A DNA stretch of 64,000 bases, taken from positions 744,001 to 808,000 of the forward strand of contig NZ_CM003596.1 of the NCBI RefSeq assembly GCF_001435845.1, read 5' to 3'. The notes below the pieces were generated by a model, which made no database searches, was not told the origin of the DNA, and saw only the letters and a program-made list of their open reading frames with translations. The position numbers and the translations under genes are program-made. Source of the DNA: Psychrobacter sp. P11G3 (GTDB lineage Bacteria > Pseudomonadota > Gammaproteobacteria > Pseudomonadales > Moraxellaceae). Numbering within the stretch: position 1 is the stretch's first letter; the number at the start of each line of letters is the position of its first letter. Of the stretch, positions 8,538 to 17,393 are shown one piece after another.

Positions 8538-10697
8538 TTAATTTAGCGCGGTTAAGGTTTGCTCAAACGCTGCGCGCCCGATTTCACCCACTTGCTGATT
8601 GACCAATTGCCCGTCTTGATAATACAGCAATGCTGGCGGACCAAATAGTTTATAACGCGCTAAGATTGCTTTTGAATCAGCCGTAGTCTCCGTGATATCA
8701 AGTCTGACCAATTGCCAATCTTGCATTTGCGCAGGGCGATTATGAAATAAGTTTTTCTCCATAATCCGGCATGCAATACACCATTCGGCGGTGACATCGA
8801 CCAGCACTTTAGGATTGGCGGCGACAATGGCATCTAACTCAGCAAGCGTAGTAACAGTTTTATCTGTTGCATTACTCATGGCTGGTTGATCAGCAGTCGT
8901 CTGCATCACCGGCGCGGCGCTTAATGACGCGAGCGGATGCAAGCTGTCGTCATTGCCCAATGCGGCGCCGACGATTAAACACGTCGCCCAAATACCAGCG
9001 ATTAAGCCTAGCGCTTGGGTCAGCATCCGACCTTTGCCTAGCCAGCTCCACGCCCACATCGCCACGACCATAAACCACAGCGCCCAAACCATCAGCATCA
9101 CAGGCGAGATAAAGACGCGTTCAATTAATAACAATGCCACGGCAAAAAGCAACAAAGCAAAGCCCTGCTTGACCCAATTCATCCACTCGCCTGCTTTTGG
9201 CATGATTTTACCTTGGGTCGCGCCAATTAAGATAAGCGGCGCCGATAAACCAAAACCGAGCATAAATAAAGCGGCAAAGCCAAGGAGCGGACTTCCAATC
9301 GTTGATACAGCAAGCAGCGCCCCAAATAAGGGTGCCGAAACGCATGGCGATACCACGAGCGCCGATAAGAATCCCGCAATTAAACTGCCACCCGTACTAC
9401 CAAGTTTGCTATCCCCCGCTTGGCTTAGACCCTGCATTTTACTACTGATAAATCTCGGCAGACGAATGCTAAATACGCCCAACATATAAAGGGCTAATAA
9501 GACAAAAACGATGGCAAACCCAATTAAAATAATCGGATTTTGTAGCCAACCGATAATGCCTAACGATTCGCCAAATACCGCAATGACCGCGCCTAAAATA
9601 CCATAAGCGATGGCAACACCAATAGCGTAGCTGGTCGTTAAAATAACACCGCGTTTTACCGTTGGATTGTCTTCACGCGCGACGATATTGGCAACAATCG
9701 GTAGCATCGGTAACACGCATGGCGTCAATGCCAAGACCAACCCTGCCAAGAACAATAACACCAATGCCAACCACGGATGCGAAGCTAAGCCAAAAGGGTC
9801 ACTATTAATGGCGTTATCAACGACAACGGTATTGTTTGTTGCAGTTGTAGCGCTATCGTTTGCTGGCATATTACTTGTGACATTGTCGCCTACAACTTCT
9901 TCATCGGCACCAGAGATGGTATTGCTAGTACCAAGCTCTGCATCTAATGCTTCATCATCTAACAAAGCGTAATCAATCACCTCGTCATCTGGCGTAGTTT
10001 GCTCTGTAGCAAGACGATCAGTATCAGTCGCCTCTGTAGATGCTTGCGCAGTTTCTGCATTGCTGTTATTGCTCGCAGAAACTGTAGCAGTGCTACTTGA
10101 ACTATTGGCTGCCGATTGTGACGCAGCAATTTTGACCGTGGTTTTTATTTTCTCCGGTGGATAACAAAGTCCTGCTTTGGCACAGCCTTGCCAACCTATC
10201 GTTACAGCGGCATTATTTATCGCCTTGCCATTACTACTGCTCAAAACGGTGCTAGCAACCATATTGGCTTGGTCAAAGACCAATACTTGACCAAAGGTCG
10301 GATCATCTATGGAGATAGGCTTTTGGCTAAAGCTAAAAGGTGCAGCGCTCACGCCAGCAGGCAACGTTAGCTTAATTTGGTCTTTATAAACATAGTGCTC
10401 AGGCGTAATGTCAAAGTTAATGGCTAAGCGCGTGCCATTATTGACAGGTTTACTACTGCTACTGACCTGAAACGCTTCATCAACAGGCAAAAATTTCGGT
10501 TGGGTCGCGCTTTTATCACTGCTAAATAAATCGCCCAATCCTGCCGCTTGCGATGCCACTGGCACGGCCGTCAGCCCAGTCGCTGCTAGCCCTGTCAATA
10601 ATGAACCCGCGCTGAAAGCGAACGCCAACAGATAAGATTTTTTCGACGATTTATTTTGCGTTAATGACGGAGACTTTTCTGCGCTCTTAAGGGACAT
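8538..10697 (-). CDS. dsbD: thiol:disulfide interchange protein DsbD
   Basis: This 719-residue inner-membrane protein passes electrons from cytoplasmic thioredoxin to periplasmic partners, including the CcmG/CcmH pathway encoded nearby. It has an N-terminal signal/anchor (YLLAFAFSAGSLLTGLAATG, about 21-40) and a periplasmic alpha domain with the cysteine pair in GCAKAGLCYPPE (about 170-180). A long low-complexity S/T/A/D linker (190-300) follows, then an eight-helix beta domain with LTPCVLP and VVSPCVSAP. The C-terminal thioredoxin-like gamma domain has WCIAC. The linker is longer than in E. coli DsbD (about 565 residues). It is transcribed leftward to the terminator at 8457. Confidence 0.95.
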   Translation of the reverse strand: MSLKSAEKSPSLTQNKSSKKSYLLAFAFSAGSLLTGLAATGLTAVPVASQAAGLGDLFSSDKSATQPKFLPVDEAFQVSSSSKPVNNGTRLAINFDITPEHYVYKDQIKLTLPAGVSAAPFSFSQKPISIDDPTFGQVLVFDQANMVASTVLSSSNGKAINNAAVTIGWQGCAKAGLCYPPEKIKTTVKIAASQSAANSSSSTATVSASNNSNAETAQASTEATDTDRLATEQTTPDDEVIDYALLDDEALDAELGTSNTISGADEEVVGDNVTSNMPANDSATTATNNTVVVDNAINSDPFGLASHPWLALVLLFLAGLVLALTPCVLPMLPIVANIVAREDNPTVKRGVILTTSYAIGVAIAYGILGAVIAVFGESLGIIGWLQNPIILIGFAIVFVLLALYMLGVFSIRLPRFISSKMQGLSQAGDSKLGSTGGSLIAGFLSALVVSPCVSAPLFGALLAVSTIGSPLLGFAALFMLGFGLSAPLILIGATQGKIMPKAGEWMNWVKQGFALLLFAVALLLIERVFISPVMLMVWALWFMVVAMWAWSWLGKGRMLTQALGLIAGIWATCLIVGAALGNDDSLHPLASLSAAPVMQTTADQPAMSNATDKTVTTLAELDAIVAANPKVLVDVTAEWCIACRIMEKNLFHNRPAQMQDWQLVRLDITETTADSKAILARYKLFGPPALLYYQDGQLVNQQVGEIGRAAFEQTLTALN

Positions 10698-10766
10698 GAA
10701 GGGCTACCTATTATTTCCAATATTCGAATTGACCAATTCACTGTCTGTATGGACTTGTCTATTTAC

Positions 10767-11793
10767 AACCCCAGTTCGGGATAAGCCACATTATAACTCA
10801 TTGATACTATTTACAATGTTGCTACCTGTCCCTGCTGAGGCATATTTTTGATGGTGGGTTTATAGGGAAACCAGCAATAAGCAATTAAACCTGACAGCAA
10901 GTTTGTGATAAACCCCGTGACACTACGATGGCGTGAATGCTCAATCTGACACAAGTTTTTAAGCTCCCCAAACACCGTTTCAACCAAAGAGCGATGATTG
11001 AGTAGTGCCTCATCCATAGGCTCAAGTAATTGGGGTTTCATATTACGCCGAAGTTTCGTTATCAGCCTAGTATCACTGTGTTTTGTGAGCCACGCGTTTA
11101 GTGCTTTACTGATGTATCCTCTATCACCAAACAGCTTACCAAATAACGGCGTTGCCATATCCTTAACAGGCACTCTGTCATCCGTATTACCCGCAGTGAC
11201 TTTAACAGATACAAGCTCGCCCTTATGATTGATAATGGCGTGCAGCTTAAAGCCATAGAACCAGCCCATGCTGCTTTTGCCTCGGGTTGCAAGTCCCTTA
11301 AAGACTTTATGACGGTAGATACGCTTGTTATGACAAACTGCTATCTTGGTTGAATCAATATAGCTGATACCCGTACAGTCGCCCATCATGCTTTGCAAGT
11401 AGCTGCACAGTGGTATGATACTGCGCGGTATAAGCTCTATAAATCGCGAGTAGCTCGGCAGATTTGGAAACTCCCGTTTCATCATGCCAAGCATGTGATG
11501 GTAGTAAAACGCCTTAAACTGTCGATAACGTAATTGATGAAACAGTATCAAGATGGTCATAATCTCTGCTACACTTATCTGGCATGCTCTTAACCTTTGG
11601 TGTCCCGTTGCGATTAAATGAGCGTCAAACTCAGGTTTGAATTGCTGATAAAAGTCGTCAATATGGCAGTATAGTTCGGTTAGGTTGTCCATGTAAGAAG
11701 TCCTTGTTGTGAAGTTTGTCTTGGTAAACTTACTTTAGCAACTTCGGACTTCTTTTTTTATTTTTTTTTGAGCCCTTATCCCGAACTGGGGTT
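10767..11793 (-). mobile_element. IS982-family insertion sequence
   Basis: Perfect 19-bp terminal inverted repeats AACCCCAGTTCGGGATAAG (10767-10785) and CTTATCCCGAACTGGGGTT (11775-11793) enclose one leftward transposase gene. I could not find a matching target duplication in the flanks (atttac on the left, atatta on the right), so one side may have been rearranged after insertion. Confidence 0.9.
10811..11692 (-). CDS. IS982-family transposase
   Basis: This 293-residue DDE transposase fills its element. Catalytic segments are SYIDSTKIAVCHNKR (first Asp), KLFGDRGYISKAL (second Asp) and HRSLVETVFGELKN (Glu). The N-terminal FYQQFKPEFDAHL and the ends of the element agree with the IS982 family. 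The frame is uninterrupted and full length, so it is probably functional. Confidence 0.9.
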   Translation of the reverse strand: MDNLTELYCHIDDFYQQFKPEFDAHLIATGHQRLRACQISVAEIMTILILFHQLRYRQFKAFYYHHMLGMMKREFPNLPSYSRFIELIPRSIIPLCSYLQSMMGDCTGISYIDSTKIAVCHNKRIYRHKVFKGLATRGKSSMGWFYGFKLHAIINHKGELVSVKVTAGNTDDRVPVKDMATPLFGKLFGDRGYISKALNAWLTKHSDTRLITKLRRNMKPQLLEPMDEALLNHRSLVETVFGELKNLCQIEHSRHRSVTGFITNLLSGLIAYCWFPYKPTIKNMPQQGQVATL

Positions 11794-11844
11794 ATATTAT
11801 ATACAACATACTACAATATACTATTAAGGGATACAAAATCATGG
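11794..11844. other. scrap of a kfrA-type control region between two insertion sequences
   Basis: The 51 bp between the IS982 and IS3 elements contain TATACAACATACTACAA (11800-11816). This matches 16 of 17 bases of the right arm of the large palindrome in front of kfrA at 49225-49241, and the similarity extends a few bases on each side and to ATACAAAAT further on. An ATG at 11841 lies where a gene would begin, but the IS3 element starts 1 bp after it. I infer a decapitated kfrA-like locus, plasmid DNA left of the first repeat copy. Confidence 0.5.
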
Positions 11845-11909
11845 TGAGCTATGCTGAAGAAACCGTAGAGATAAACTTGGTAAACTAAGCGTATTGACAG
11901 GAGTTTACC

Positions 11910-12185
11910 ATGACCAAGAAAGTAAGAACCTACAGTGACGAATTTAAAGCCGAGGCCGTCAAGAAGATATCAGACAATAATGGCAATATCTCAGCCACTG
12001 CAAAGCAGCTTGGCATTGCCATGCAAACGCTATCAAATTGGCATAACAAAGCCAATCAAGGCAAGCTTGTCGGCACAAAGCAATACGATCCTGATCTTAT
12101 GAGTGCTCTTCAAGAAATAAAGCAGCTCAAGCGGCAGCTCAAAGTGGCTGAAGAGGAACGCGAAATACTAAATGAGGAGGGATAA
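11910..12185 (+). CDS. IS3-family transposase OrfA
   Basis: This 91-residue protein has the HTH of IS3 OrfA (YSDEFKAEAVKKI...ISATAKQLGIAMQTLSNWHNK) followed by a leucine-zipper helix (LMSALQEIKQLKRQLKVAEEEREIL). It binds the element ends and, when fused to OrfB by frameshifting, makes the active transposase. It is preceded by GACAGGAG, a good ribosome site, and overlaps orfB. Confidence 0.9.
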   Translation: MTKKVRTYSDEFKAEAVKKISDNNGNISATAKQLGIAMQTLSNWHNKANQGKLVGTKQYDPDLMSALQEIKQLKRQLKVAEEEREILNEEG

Positions 12186-13134
12186 AGCGAAGCACTGCTT
12201 CGCCCCGACGCAAGGGGAGAGCTATGCTCGAGTTGGCGACGGCGTACTTCGCGAGAAACAGCTAGTCAGGTACGCCTTTATCAAAGACAACCAGTTCCTC
12301 TTTCGCATCACCACTATGTGCCGTGTGTTAAGGGTTAAGCCATCAAGCTATTACGACTGGCTAAGTCGTGATCTCAGCGACCAACAGATACATCGCAACC
12401 AGTCTGAATTACTGGTTAAAGCGGCTCACAATGAAACGAAAGAACGTTATGGCGCAGATCGACTGCATGCTCATCTAAGCGAGCAAGGCCATAACATTAG
12501 CCTGTATATGGTAAGAAGCATCAAAGAGCAACACGGCATTAAATGTCGTCGTCATAAGCGCTTTAAAGTCACCACCGACTCCAATCACAACAAGCTGGTC
12601 TATCCAAACGTACTGGATCAGAAGTTTGATGCTAAGCGCCCTAACGAGTCGTGGGTCAGCGACATCACCTATATCTGGACGAATGAGGGTTGGCTGTACT
12701 TAGCAGGGGTCAAAGACTTATACACCAAAGAGCTTGTCGGTTACGCTATTAACAAGCGTATGACCGCAGATTTAGTTTGCAAAGCACTAAATATGGCCAT
12801 CAAGAATAAACGTCCAAGCAAAGGGCTAATCGTTCATTCAGACAGAGGCAGTCAGTATTGCAGTCACGCCTACCACAAGACCATTAAGCAGCATCAATTT
12901 ATAGGCTCAATGAGCGGCAAAGGCAACTGTTTCGATAACGCTCCGATAGAAAGCTTCTGGGGCACATTAAAGAATGAGCTGGTATATCATCAAGACTATA
13001 AAACAAGGTTCACAGCCATCAATGATATTATCAGTTATATCGAGCTGTACTACAATCAGACGAGGATTCAAAAGGGTTTGGGCTATCAATCGCCAAGACA
13101 GGTGTGGTTTGATTATTATCGTCAGGCTGCGTAA
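12172..13134 (+). CDS. IS3-family transposase OrfB (rve integrase core)
   Basis: The frame contains the integrase core with Asp (WVSDITYIWTNEGWLYLAGV), Asp (IVHSDRGSQYCS) and Glu (NAPIESFWGTLKNE), and ends with QTRIQKGLGYQSPRQVW. The first 30 codons look unlike OrfB. The sequence ELATAYFARN, expected at the OrfA/OrfB joint of IS3 elements, is instead found in the third frame at about 12230-12260. The junction may therefore carry an extra indel and be impaired. The catalytic part (from about MCRVL at 12316) is convincing. Confidence 0.8.
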   Translation: MRRDKAKHCFAPTQGESYARVGDGVLREKQLVRYAFIKDNQFLFRITTMCRVLRVKPSSYYDWLSRDLSDQQIHRNQSELLVKAAHNETKERYGADRLHAHLSEQGHNISLYMVRSIKEQHGIKCRRHKRFKVTTDSNHNKLVYPNVLDQKFDAKRPNESWVSDITYIWTNEGWLYLAGVKDLYTKELVGYAINKRMTADLVCKALNMAIKNKRPSKGLIVHSDRGSQYCSHAYHKTIKQHQFIGSMSGKGNCFDNAPIESFWGTLKNELVYHQDYKTRFTAINDIISYIELYYNQTRIQKGLGYQSPRQVWFDYYRQAA

Positions 13135-13274
13135 TTAAAATCTCCCAAGTTTATGTATACGGATTTGACGGCAGGGGTCAATAGTTTAAAACTTTTATAT
13201 TTACGTGCGTTAGGATGTTACCTAGAAAAAATAAAAAACTTACACTGATTAAATTATTATGATTAAGTTTACTA

Positions 13275-14843
13275 TTACCCTCGTCTTCTAAGTGTGGTTA
13301 GACCTTTGCCAAAATAGCTTAGTAGTAATAACAAGGTTATTATTATCAAGATAGGATAATTTCCCATAAGCATAAAGGGCGTGTTACCAACCCGTGCCTG
13401 TATCTCACCACGTAGTACAGTACGCTCAAACTGCGGTGCGCGTTTTACAATACGACCTTTATGGTTAATGATAGCGGTAACACCAGTATTGGTCGCTCGA
13501 ATAAACCAGCGCCCGTTCTCAAGCGCGCGCATTTGTACCATTTGCAAATGTTGCAATGGTCCTGCTGAAGTGCCAAACCAGGCATCGTTAGAGACGGTCA
13601 ACAAAAATTCAGTATCGATGGCATTTTTACGCGTGGTATCTGGATAAGCTACCTCATAACAGATAGCCGTCCCTATATTGTGTCCACGCACCTTTAGAGG
13701 TGACTGCTGATCACTACCACGACTATAGTTCTTAATATCCTGACTACCGGCCAAACTTGGGAAAATATCGAGCACGCCTTCAAATGGAATATACTCTCCA
13801 AAAGGCACTAGACGCTGCTTCTTGTATAGGCCTTCCGCTTCTACACCTCGAGCAATCACGCTATTGTAAAATGGGGGATACTTATCCGTACTGGCATTGA
13901 ATGCCGCTTTATCCTTATAAGGGATACCAGTTATCCATGTCGTATTGGTCGCATTAGCCATTTCTATCATTTCACTAATAAAGCCCGCAGCCTCATCCTG
14001 AAACATAGGAATAGATGATTCAGGCCACACCACAACATCACGTCCCCACTCAGTGCGTGTTAACTTCGCATAAATCTTTAGCGTTTCTACTTGATACTTA
14101 GTCAGCCACTTTATATCTTGTGAAATATTACCTTGAATCAATGACACTGACAGATCAGGTGTGCCCTTAGGTTTTGTCCATTGCGGATTGACCAGCCATA
14201 ATGATGTGCTAATGGCTAATAACAGTACAGAAACGATGGCATAACTACTGCGCCGAAGCAGTAGCTCTACTAAACTTGCAGCCAATAGTATGGCAACAAA
14301 AGAGACGGAAAAAACACCAGCAACGGGTGCTAAGGACGATAACCAATACTCTTCAGTAAATGCATAACCAACAAACAGCCACGGAAAGCCTGTGAATAAC
14401 CAAGTTTTTAACCATTCTTGTAGCACCCAAAGAGCAGCAAATGAAAAGGGTTGTTTGCCTACCATACGGTTAAAGACTAGTGCTAAAAATCCATGAAACA
14501 GTCCCATACCGAGACCCATCAATCCAATCATAATCAATGCGAGCCACGTTGGAGTATCGCTATAATCATGGATGGCAGTATAGAGCCAAAAGCCGCCGAC
14601 GCACCATAGCCCCATACCGTAAGCTTCACCGATAATAAAAGCGCGACGACCACTCATATTTGGTACCAACAGCGCATATAAAATCGCTGGTGACACTATT
14701 GCTAGCGGCCAGAACCCATGAGGCGCTAGCGCAAATAAAAAAATAGCCCCTGCAAGCCATGCTGCTACTAGCGTAAACCATAGCGGTAATTGATTTGAGT
14801 GAGTACTCAAACGCTTTTGTAGATTAATAGTAGACAGGCGCAT
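13275..14843 (-). CDS. lnt: apolipoprotein N-acyltransferase, copy 1
   Basis: This 522-residue inner-membrane enzyme adds the third acyl chain to the N-terminal cysteine of lipoproteins. There are about seven membrane helices in residues 15-215, a periplasmic nitrilase-like domain with the catalytic set Glu (VVWPESSIP), Lys (KKQRLVPFGEYIP) and Cys (GTAICYEVAYP), and a final membrane helix (PILIIITLLLLLSYFG). It differs from copy 2 by five residues (for example VFSVSF for VFAVSF, TKYQVETL for TQYQLETL). None lies at the catalytic Glu, Lys or Cys. The two alleles point to different recent ancestry of this end of the repeat. Confidence 0.95.
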   Translation of the reverse strand: MRLSTINLQKRLSTHSNQLPLWFTLVAAWLAGAIFLFALAPHGFWPLAIVSPAILYALLVPNMSGRRAFIIGEAYGMGLWCVGGFWLYTAIHDYSDTPTWLALIMIGLMGLGMGLFHGFLALVFNRMVGKQPFSFAALWVLQEWLKTWLFTGFPWLFVGYAFTEEYWLSSLAPVAGVFSVSFVAILLAASLVELLLRRSSYAIVSVLLLAISTSLWLVNPQWTKPKGTPDLSVSLIQGNISQDIKWLTKYQVETLKIYAKLTRTEWGRDVVVWPESSIPMFQDEAAGFISEMIEMANATNTTWITGIPYKDKAAFNASTDKYPPFYNSVIARGVEAEGLYKKQRLVPFGEYIPFEGVLDIFPSLAGSQDIKNYSRGSDQQSPLKVRGHNIGTAICYEVAYPDTTRKNAIDTEFLLTVSNDAWFGTSAGPLQHLQMVQMRALENGRWFIRATNTGVTAIINHKGRIVKRAPQFERTVLRGEIQARVGNTPFMLMGNYPILIIITLLLLLSYFGKGLTTLRRRG

Positions 14844-15082
14844 CGCAAATTATCCAAAATTATGAGCCTTGAATTTTTAATCAAAATCCAAAACTTAGAT
14901 AGAGCCGTTAATACTACAGGCAGTATTTTAAAATAAAAACTGCTTATGATACCAGCCTGCACTGCTCAATGGATGAATTTATGTACTCCGTTTAATGGGT
15001 TATTATGCTACATTACCAAACGATATGAAGTGTTACTTGACCTTCTATAGCTCACAATATCTACAGTACATGAGAGAGCACT

Positions 15083-15727
15083 ATGACCCCCTTAAAAATA
15101 AAATCCAGTCTTATATTCAATCGTTATCTGTCTAAGGGGTTGCGTAGTACGTTAGTATTACTTGCCGCCTCATCACTATTTGCTTGTAGCCAACCGAGTA
15201 GTGGCGTATCTGATGCAAGCACAACATCGGCATCAACTGAAGATGTAGTGACTGTTCCGAAGACAGCTGAACCAAACGTTATAAATACTTCTATGATGAC
15301 ATCAGTAAATAAACCAGACCTACTAAAAAACGTCTCAGCCACTGTCTATAAAGATGCCAATTGCGGCTGCTGTAAAGAATGGATAAGTCATGCAGAAGAT
15401 AATGGTCTAAGTGCAACCGCGCAAGATGTTGCGGACTTAGCCGTATTTAAAGAGCGCTACAGCGTTCCAAATGAAATGCGTTCTTGCCATACTGTAGTCA
15501 CTACTGATGGTTACGTCTTTGAAGGTCATGTACCCGCTAAATATATGGCGCAGTTTTTAGAAAATCCGCCAGTACAAGCTATGGGTCTTGCCGTACCTGG
15601 CATGCCTGTTGGTAGCCCGGGTATGGAGTATCAAAATAAATTCATGCCCTATCAGGTTATGCAACTCAATAAAGACGGGACGACCCAAGTTTATGCTGAT
15701 ATTGAATCGGTAGAGCAGCAATTATAG
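15083..15727 (+). CDS. DUF411 lipoprotein, probable periplasmic metal-binding protein, copy 1
   Basis: This 214-residue protein has a lipoprotein signal with lipobox LFAC (Cys35), preceded by a rather long basic leader. A Ser/Thr linker follows, then a DUF411 domain from about residue 85: YKDANCGCCKEWISHAEDNG with Cys94, Cys96 and Cys97, then RSCHTVVTTDGYVFEGHVPA and GLAVPGMPVGSPGME. DUF411 proteins are often found with copper or other metal resistance genes; cadR/cadA are 2 kb away. The exact metal is not shown by sequence. Its ATG follows AGAGAGC. It is a substrate for the Lnt/LspA pathway encoded in the same segment. Confidence 0.8.
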   Translation: MTPLKIKSSLIFNRYLSKGLRSTLVLLAASSLFACSQPSSGVSDASTTSASTEDVVTVPKTAEPNVINTSMMTSVNKPDLLKNVSATVYKDANCGCCKEWISHAEDNGLSATAQDVADLAVFKERYSVPNEMRSCHTVVTTDGYVFEGHVPAKYMAQFLENPPVQAMGLAVPGMPVGSPGMEYQNKFMPYQVMQLNKDGTTQVYADIESVEQQL

Positions 15728-16523
15728 TGTGTTAGCAGTTAAGAATACTTTGATTATAGTGTTAGCGTTAAAAGTAAATGAGGTAGGTATAAGACTGTTC
15801 TATTGCTTATAAAATGATTCTTCATCAAAAAATTCATTAGCTATTGCGACTTTAAAATTAAAAATAACTTTGAATTTGTAACTTTTGATGACAATGTAAG
15901 CGAATTTATCGGTTATTAACCCTTAAAATAGATAAATGACTAAGGGTTAATACAAGAATATACAGGATGTATCGAAACAATTACGTAATATTACATAAGC
16001 TAGTAGGGAATTAGCATCTATATTAATATTATAAATTATTATATTATCTTAATAATTAGTTAGACCCTATATAGGGTAATTACTTCATCCAATAGAAAAA
16101 CGTCTGAGGGTTAAATCTAAATTATAGATTTAACCCTCAGACGTTTTTTTGCTTATAAAACAGTAGAAATTGTGGTCAATCTAGTCAGCTATATTCTGTA
16201 CATGTTACACAAACTTACATTGTAAAATGTGGGATATTAGCAATTTTTTCGACATCAAAAAAGTATTTTTGGGGTTTTTAAGGGGGATGACAGGCTAAAC
16301 AGCCTATGCTAAAGTCGGCTTTGTGTTTTGGTCAGCAGCTTGATTTGTAACAGCTTCGTAAGACTTCAATGAGCTGTGATCGCCAATAATCATTTTTTAT
16401 ATGAATAATATGCAGCAGAAGTATCAGTCACTATGACATATATATACTTGAGTTATTGAGATTTAATTGACTGCGCTGTTGTTGATAACAGACGATTTTG
16501 AATTAACCGTAGGTATTAGATTT
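15728..16523. other. 796-bp intergenic region with hairpins
   Basis: No convincing gene was found. It holds an inverted repeat TTAACCCTTA / TAAGGGTTAA (15916-15950), the very stable hairpin listed separately at 16096-16148, and a T/G-rich stretch with a small hairpin (AGGCTaaacAGCCT near 16290) about 230 bp upstream of the CHAP gene. The last part could be a leader RNA of that gene, but I recognise no known riboswitch. Confidence 0.5.
16096..16148. terminator. very long terminator hairpin
   Basis: A 24-bp perfect stem (16096-16119 pairing with 16125-16148) closes a 5-nt loop and ends in a T run on the plus strand and, by symmetry, on the minus strand. The core is ACGTCTGAGGGTTAAATC. It is far (370 bp) from the upstream DUF411 gene, so it may terminate an unannotated transcript. 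Confidence 0.8.
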
Positions 16524-17246
16524 ATGAAACAGGCTTTATTGATTTTGTCAGTACTGGGTATGGGCATAGCACAAACGAGTGGTGCTGCTATCACAATCTC
16601 TCAAACAAATAATACCATCACCAATACTTCTGTGGCATCAAACTACGGTTCATCAAAAAACATCTATAGCACCAAAAGTGGTGCTTATGTTTCTAATAAT
16701 GATGAAATTAGTCAAGCAATTAGCAACCTAAGTGCGCAGGCCAAGCAAAAAGAGAATCAGCTTTCATCATTAAACAGCCGCTTATACGCTGAAAAACAAC
16801 AGCAGCAAGTCAATAAGGTTCCTGACAGCAATTCAGCCCCCGCTATCGCTGCTGCTCGCGCCTCAAAAGTGGCTTTATCTGGCAGCTCTGGATATTGTGC
16901 CCGTTACGTACGTAAAGCACTACAATCAGCTGGTTATGAATTTACACCCAATCCTTCAGCCTATCAGTACGCCACTCGTGGCACGCTTGATAAAGCAGGT
17001 TTTAGCAAAATCAGTAATGATATGCCAACCCAAGTAGGTGATGTTATTGTCTATGATCGCTCATCAAAGCGCCCGCATGGCCATATCCAAATATTTGATG
17101 GCGAAAATTGGATTTCTGATTTCCGTCAGAACAGCATCAGCCCATACAGTGGTGTCTATGCTTATACGACATGGCGCGATTCAAAATACGTGGATGACGC
17201 ATCCGCATCAGATCGTAATATCTACCTTGCTATGAATGATAAATAA
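16524..17246 (+). CDS. secreted CHAP-domain protein (putative peptidoglycan amidase/endopeptidase), copy 1
   Basis: I start at the ATG at 16524 because it begins a clean signal peptide (MKQALLILSVLGMGIAQTSGA). The 240-residue product then has a low-complexity T/N/S region, a short coiled coil (QAISNLSAQAKQKENQLSSLNSRLYAEKQQQQ, about 75-105), and a C-terminal CHAP fold. Cys125 in GYCARYVRKAL and His185 in PHGHIQIF form the expected nucleophile/base pair. CHAP enzymes cut peptidoglycan cross-bridges or stem peptides. The substrate is not deducible. A terminator follows at 17286. Confidence 0.75.
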   Translation: MKQALLILSVLGMGIAQTSGAAITISQTNNTITNTSVASNYGSSKNIYSTKSGAYVSNNDEISQAISNLSAQAKQKENQLSSLNSRLYAEKQQQQVNKVPDSNSAPAIAAARASKVALSGSSGYCARYVRKALQSAGYEFTPNPSAYQYATRGTLDKAGFSKISNDMPTQVGDVIVYDRSSKRPHGHIQIFDGENWISDFRQNSISPYSGVYAYTTWRDSKYVDDASASDRNIYLAMNDK

Positions 17247-17285
17247 GACTTTCTAAGTCAGCACAACATAGTTGTTATTTCCTCC

Positions 17286-17324
17286 AACCCAGTAGTGATC
17301 TTAATATCATTGCTGGGTTTTTTT
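17286..17324 (+). terminator. intrinsic terminator after the CHAP gene
   Basis: AACCCAGTAGTGAT pairs with ATCATTGCTGGGTT (one mismatch) and is followed by seven T. Confidence 0.85.
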
Positions 17325-17393
17325 GTGCTTAACATCAGGGCGTATTTAACCTTTCATGATTTGATCCGTCAGAAATGAACACTACTGATATCA

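Larger units (their letters stand above)
11845..13180 (+). mobile_element. IS3-family insertion sequence
   Basis: The element carries orfA and orfB. The right end is ...GGATTTGACGGCAGGGGTCA (ending 13180). Its complement aligns imperfectly with the left end TGAGCTATGCTGAAGAAACCG (11845 on), sharing TGA at the tip and CCGTA..ATAAACTTGG inside. No target duplication is visible (atgg on the left, atag on the right). The right end coincides with the left edge of the 11-kb direct repeat. Confidence 0.8.

Noticed and set aside
8953..9489. 178-codon forward frame inside dsbD
   Set aside because: Antisense shadow of a strongly conserved membrane protein; composition is that of a complement frame.
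10767..11793. Target duplication of the IS982 element
   Set aside because: Flanking bases (atttac and atatta) do not match in any register tried.
16467..16523. Upstream non-ATG start of the CHAP gene
   Set aside because: It would bury the signal peptide that begins at the ATG at 16524.
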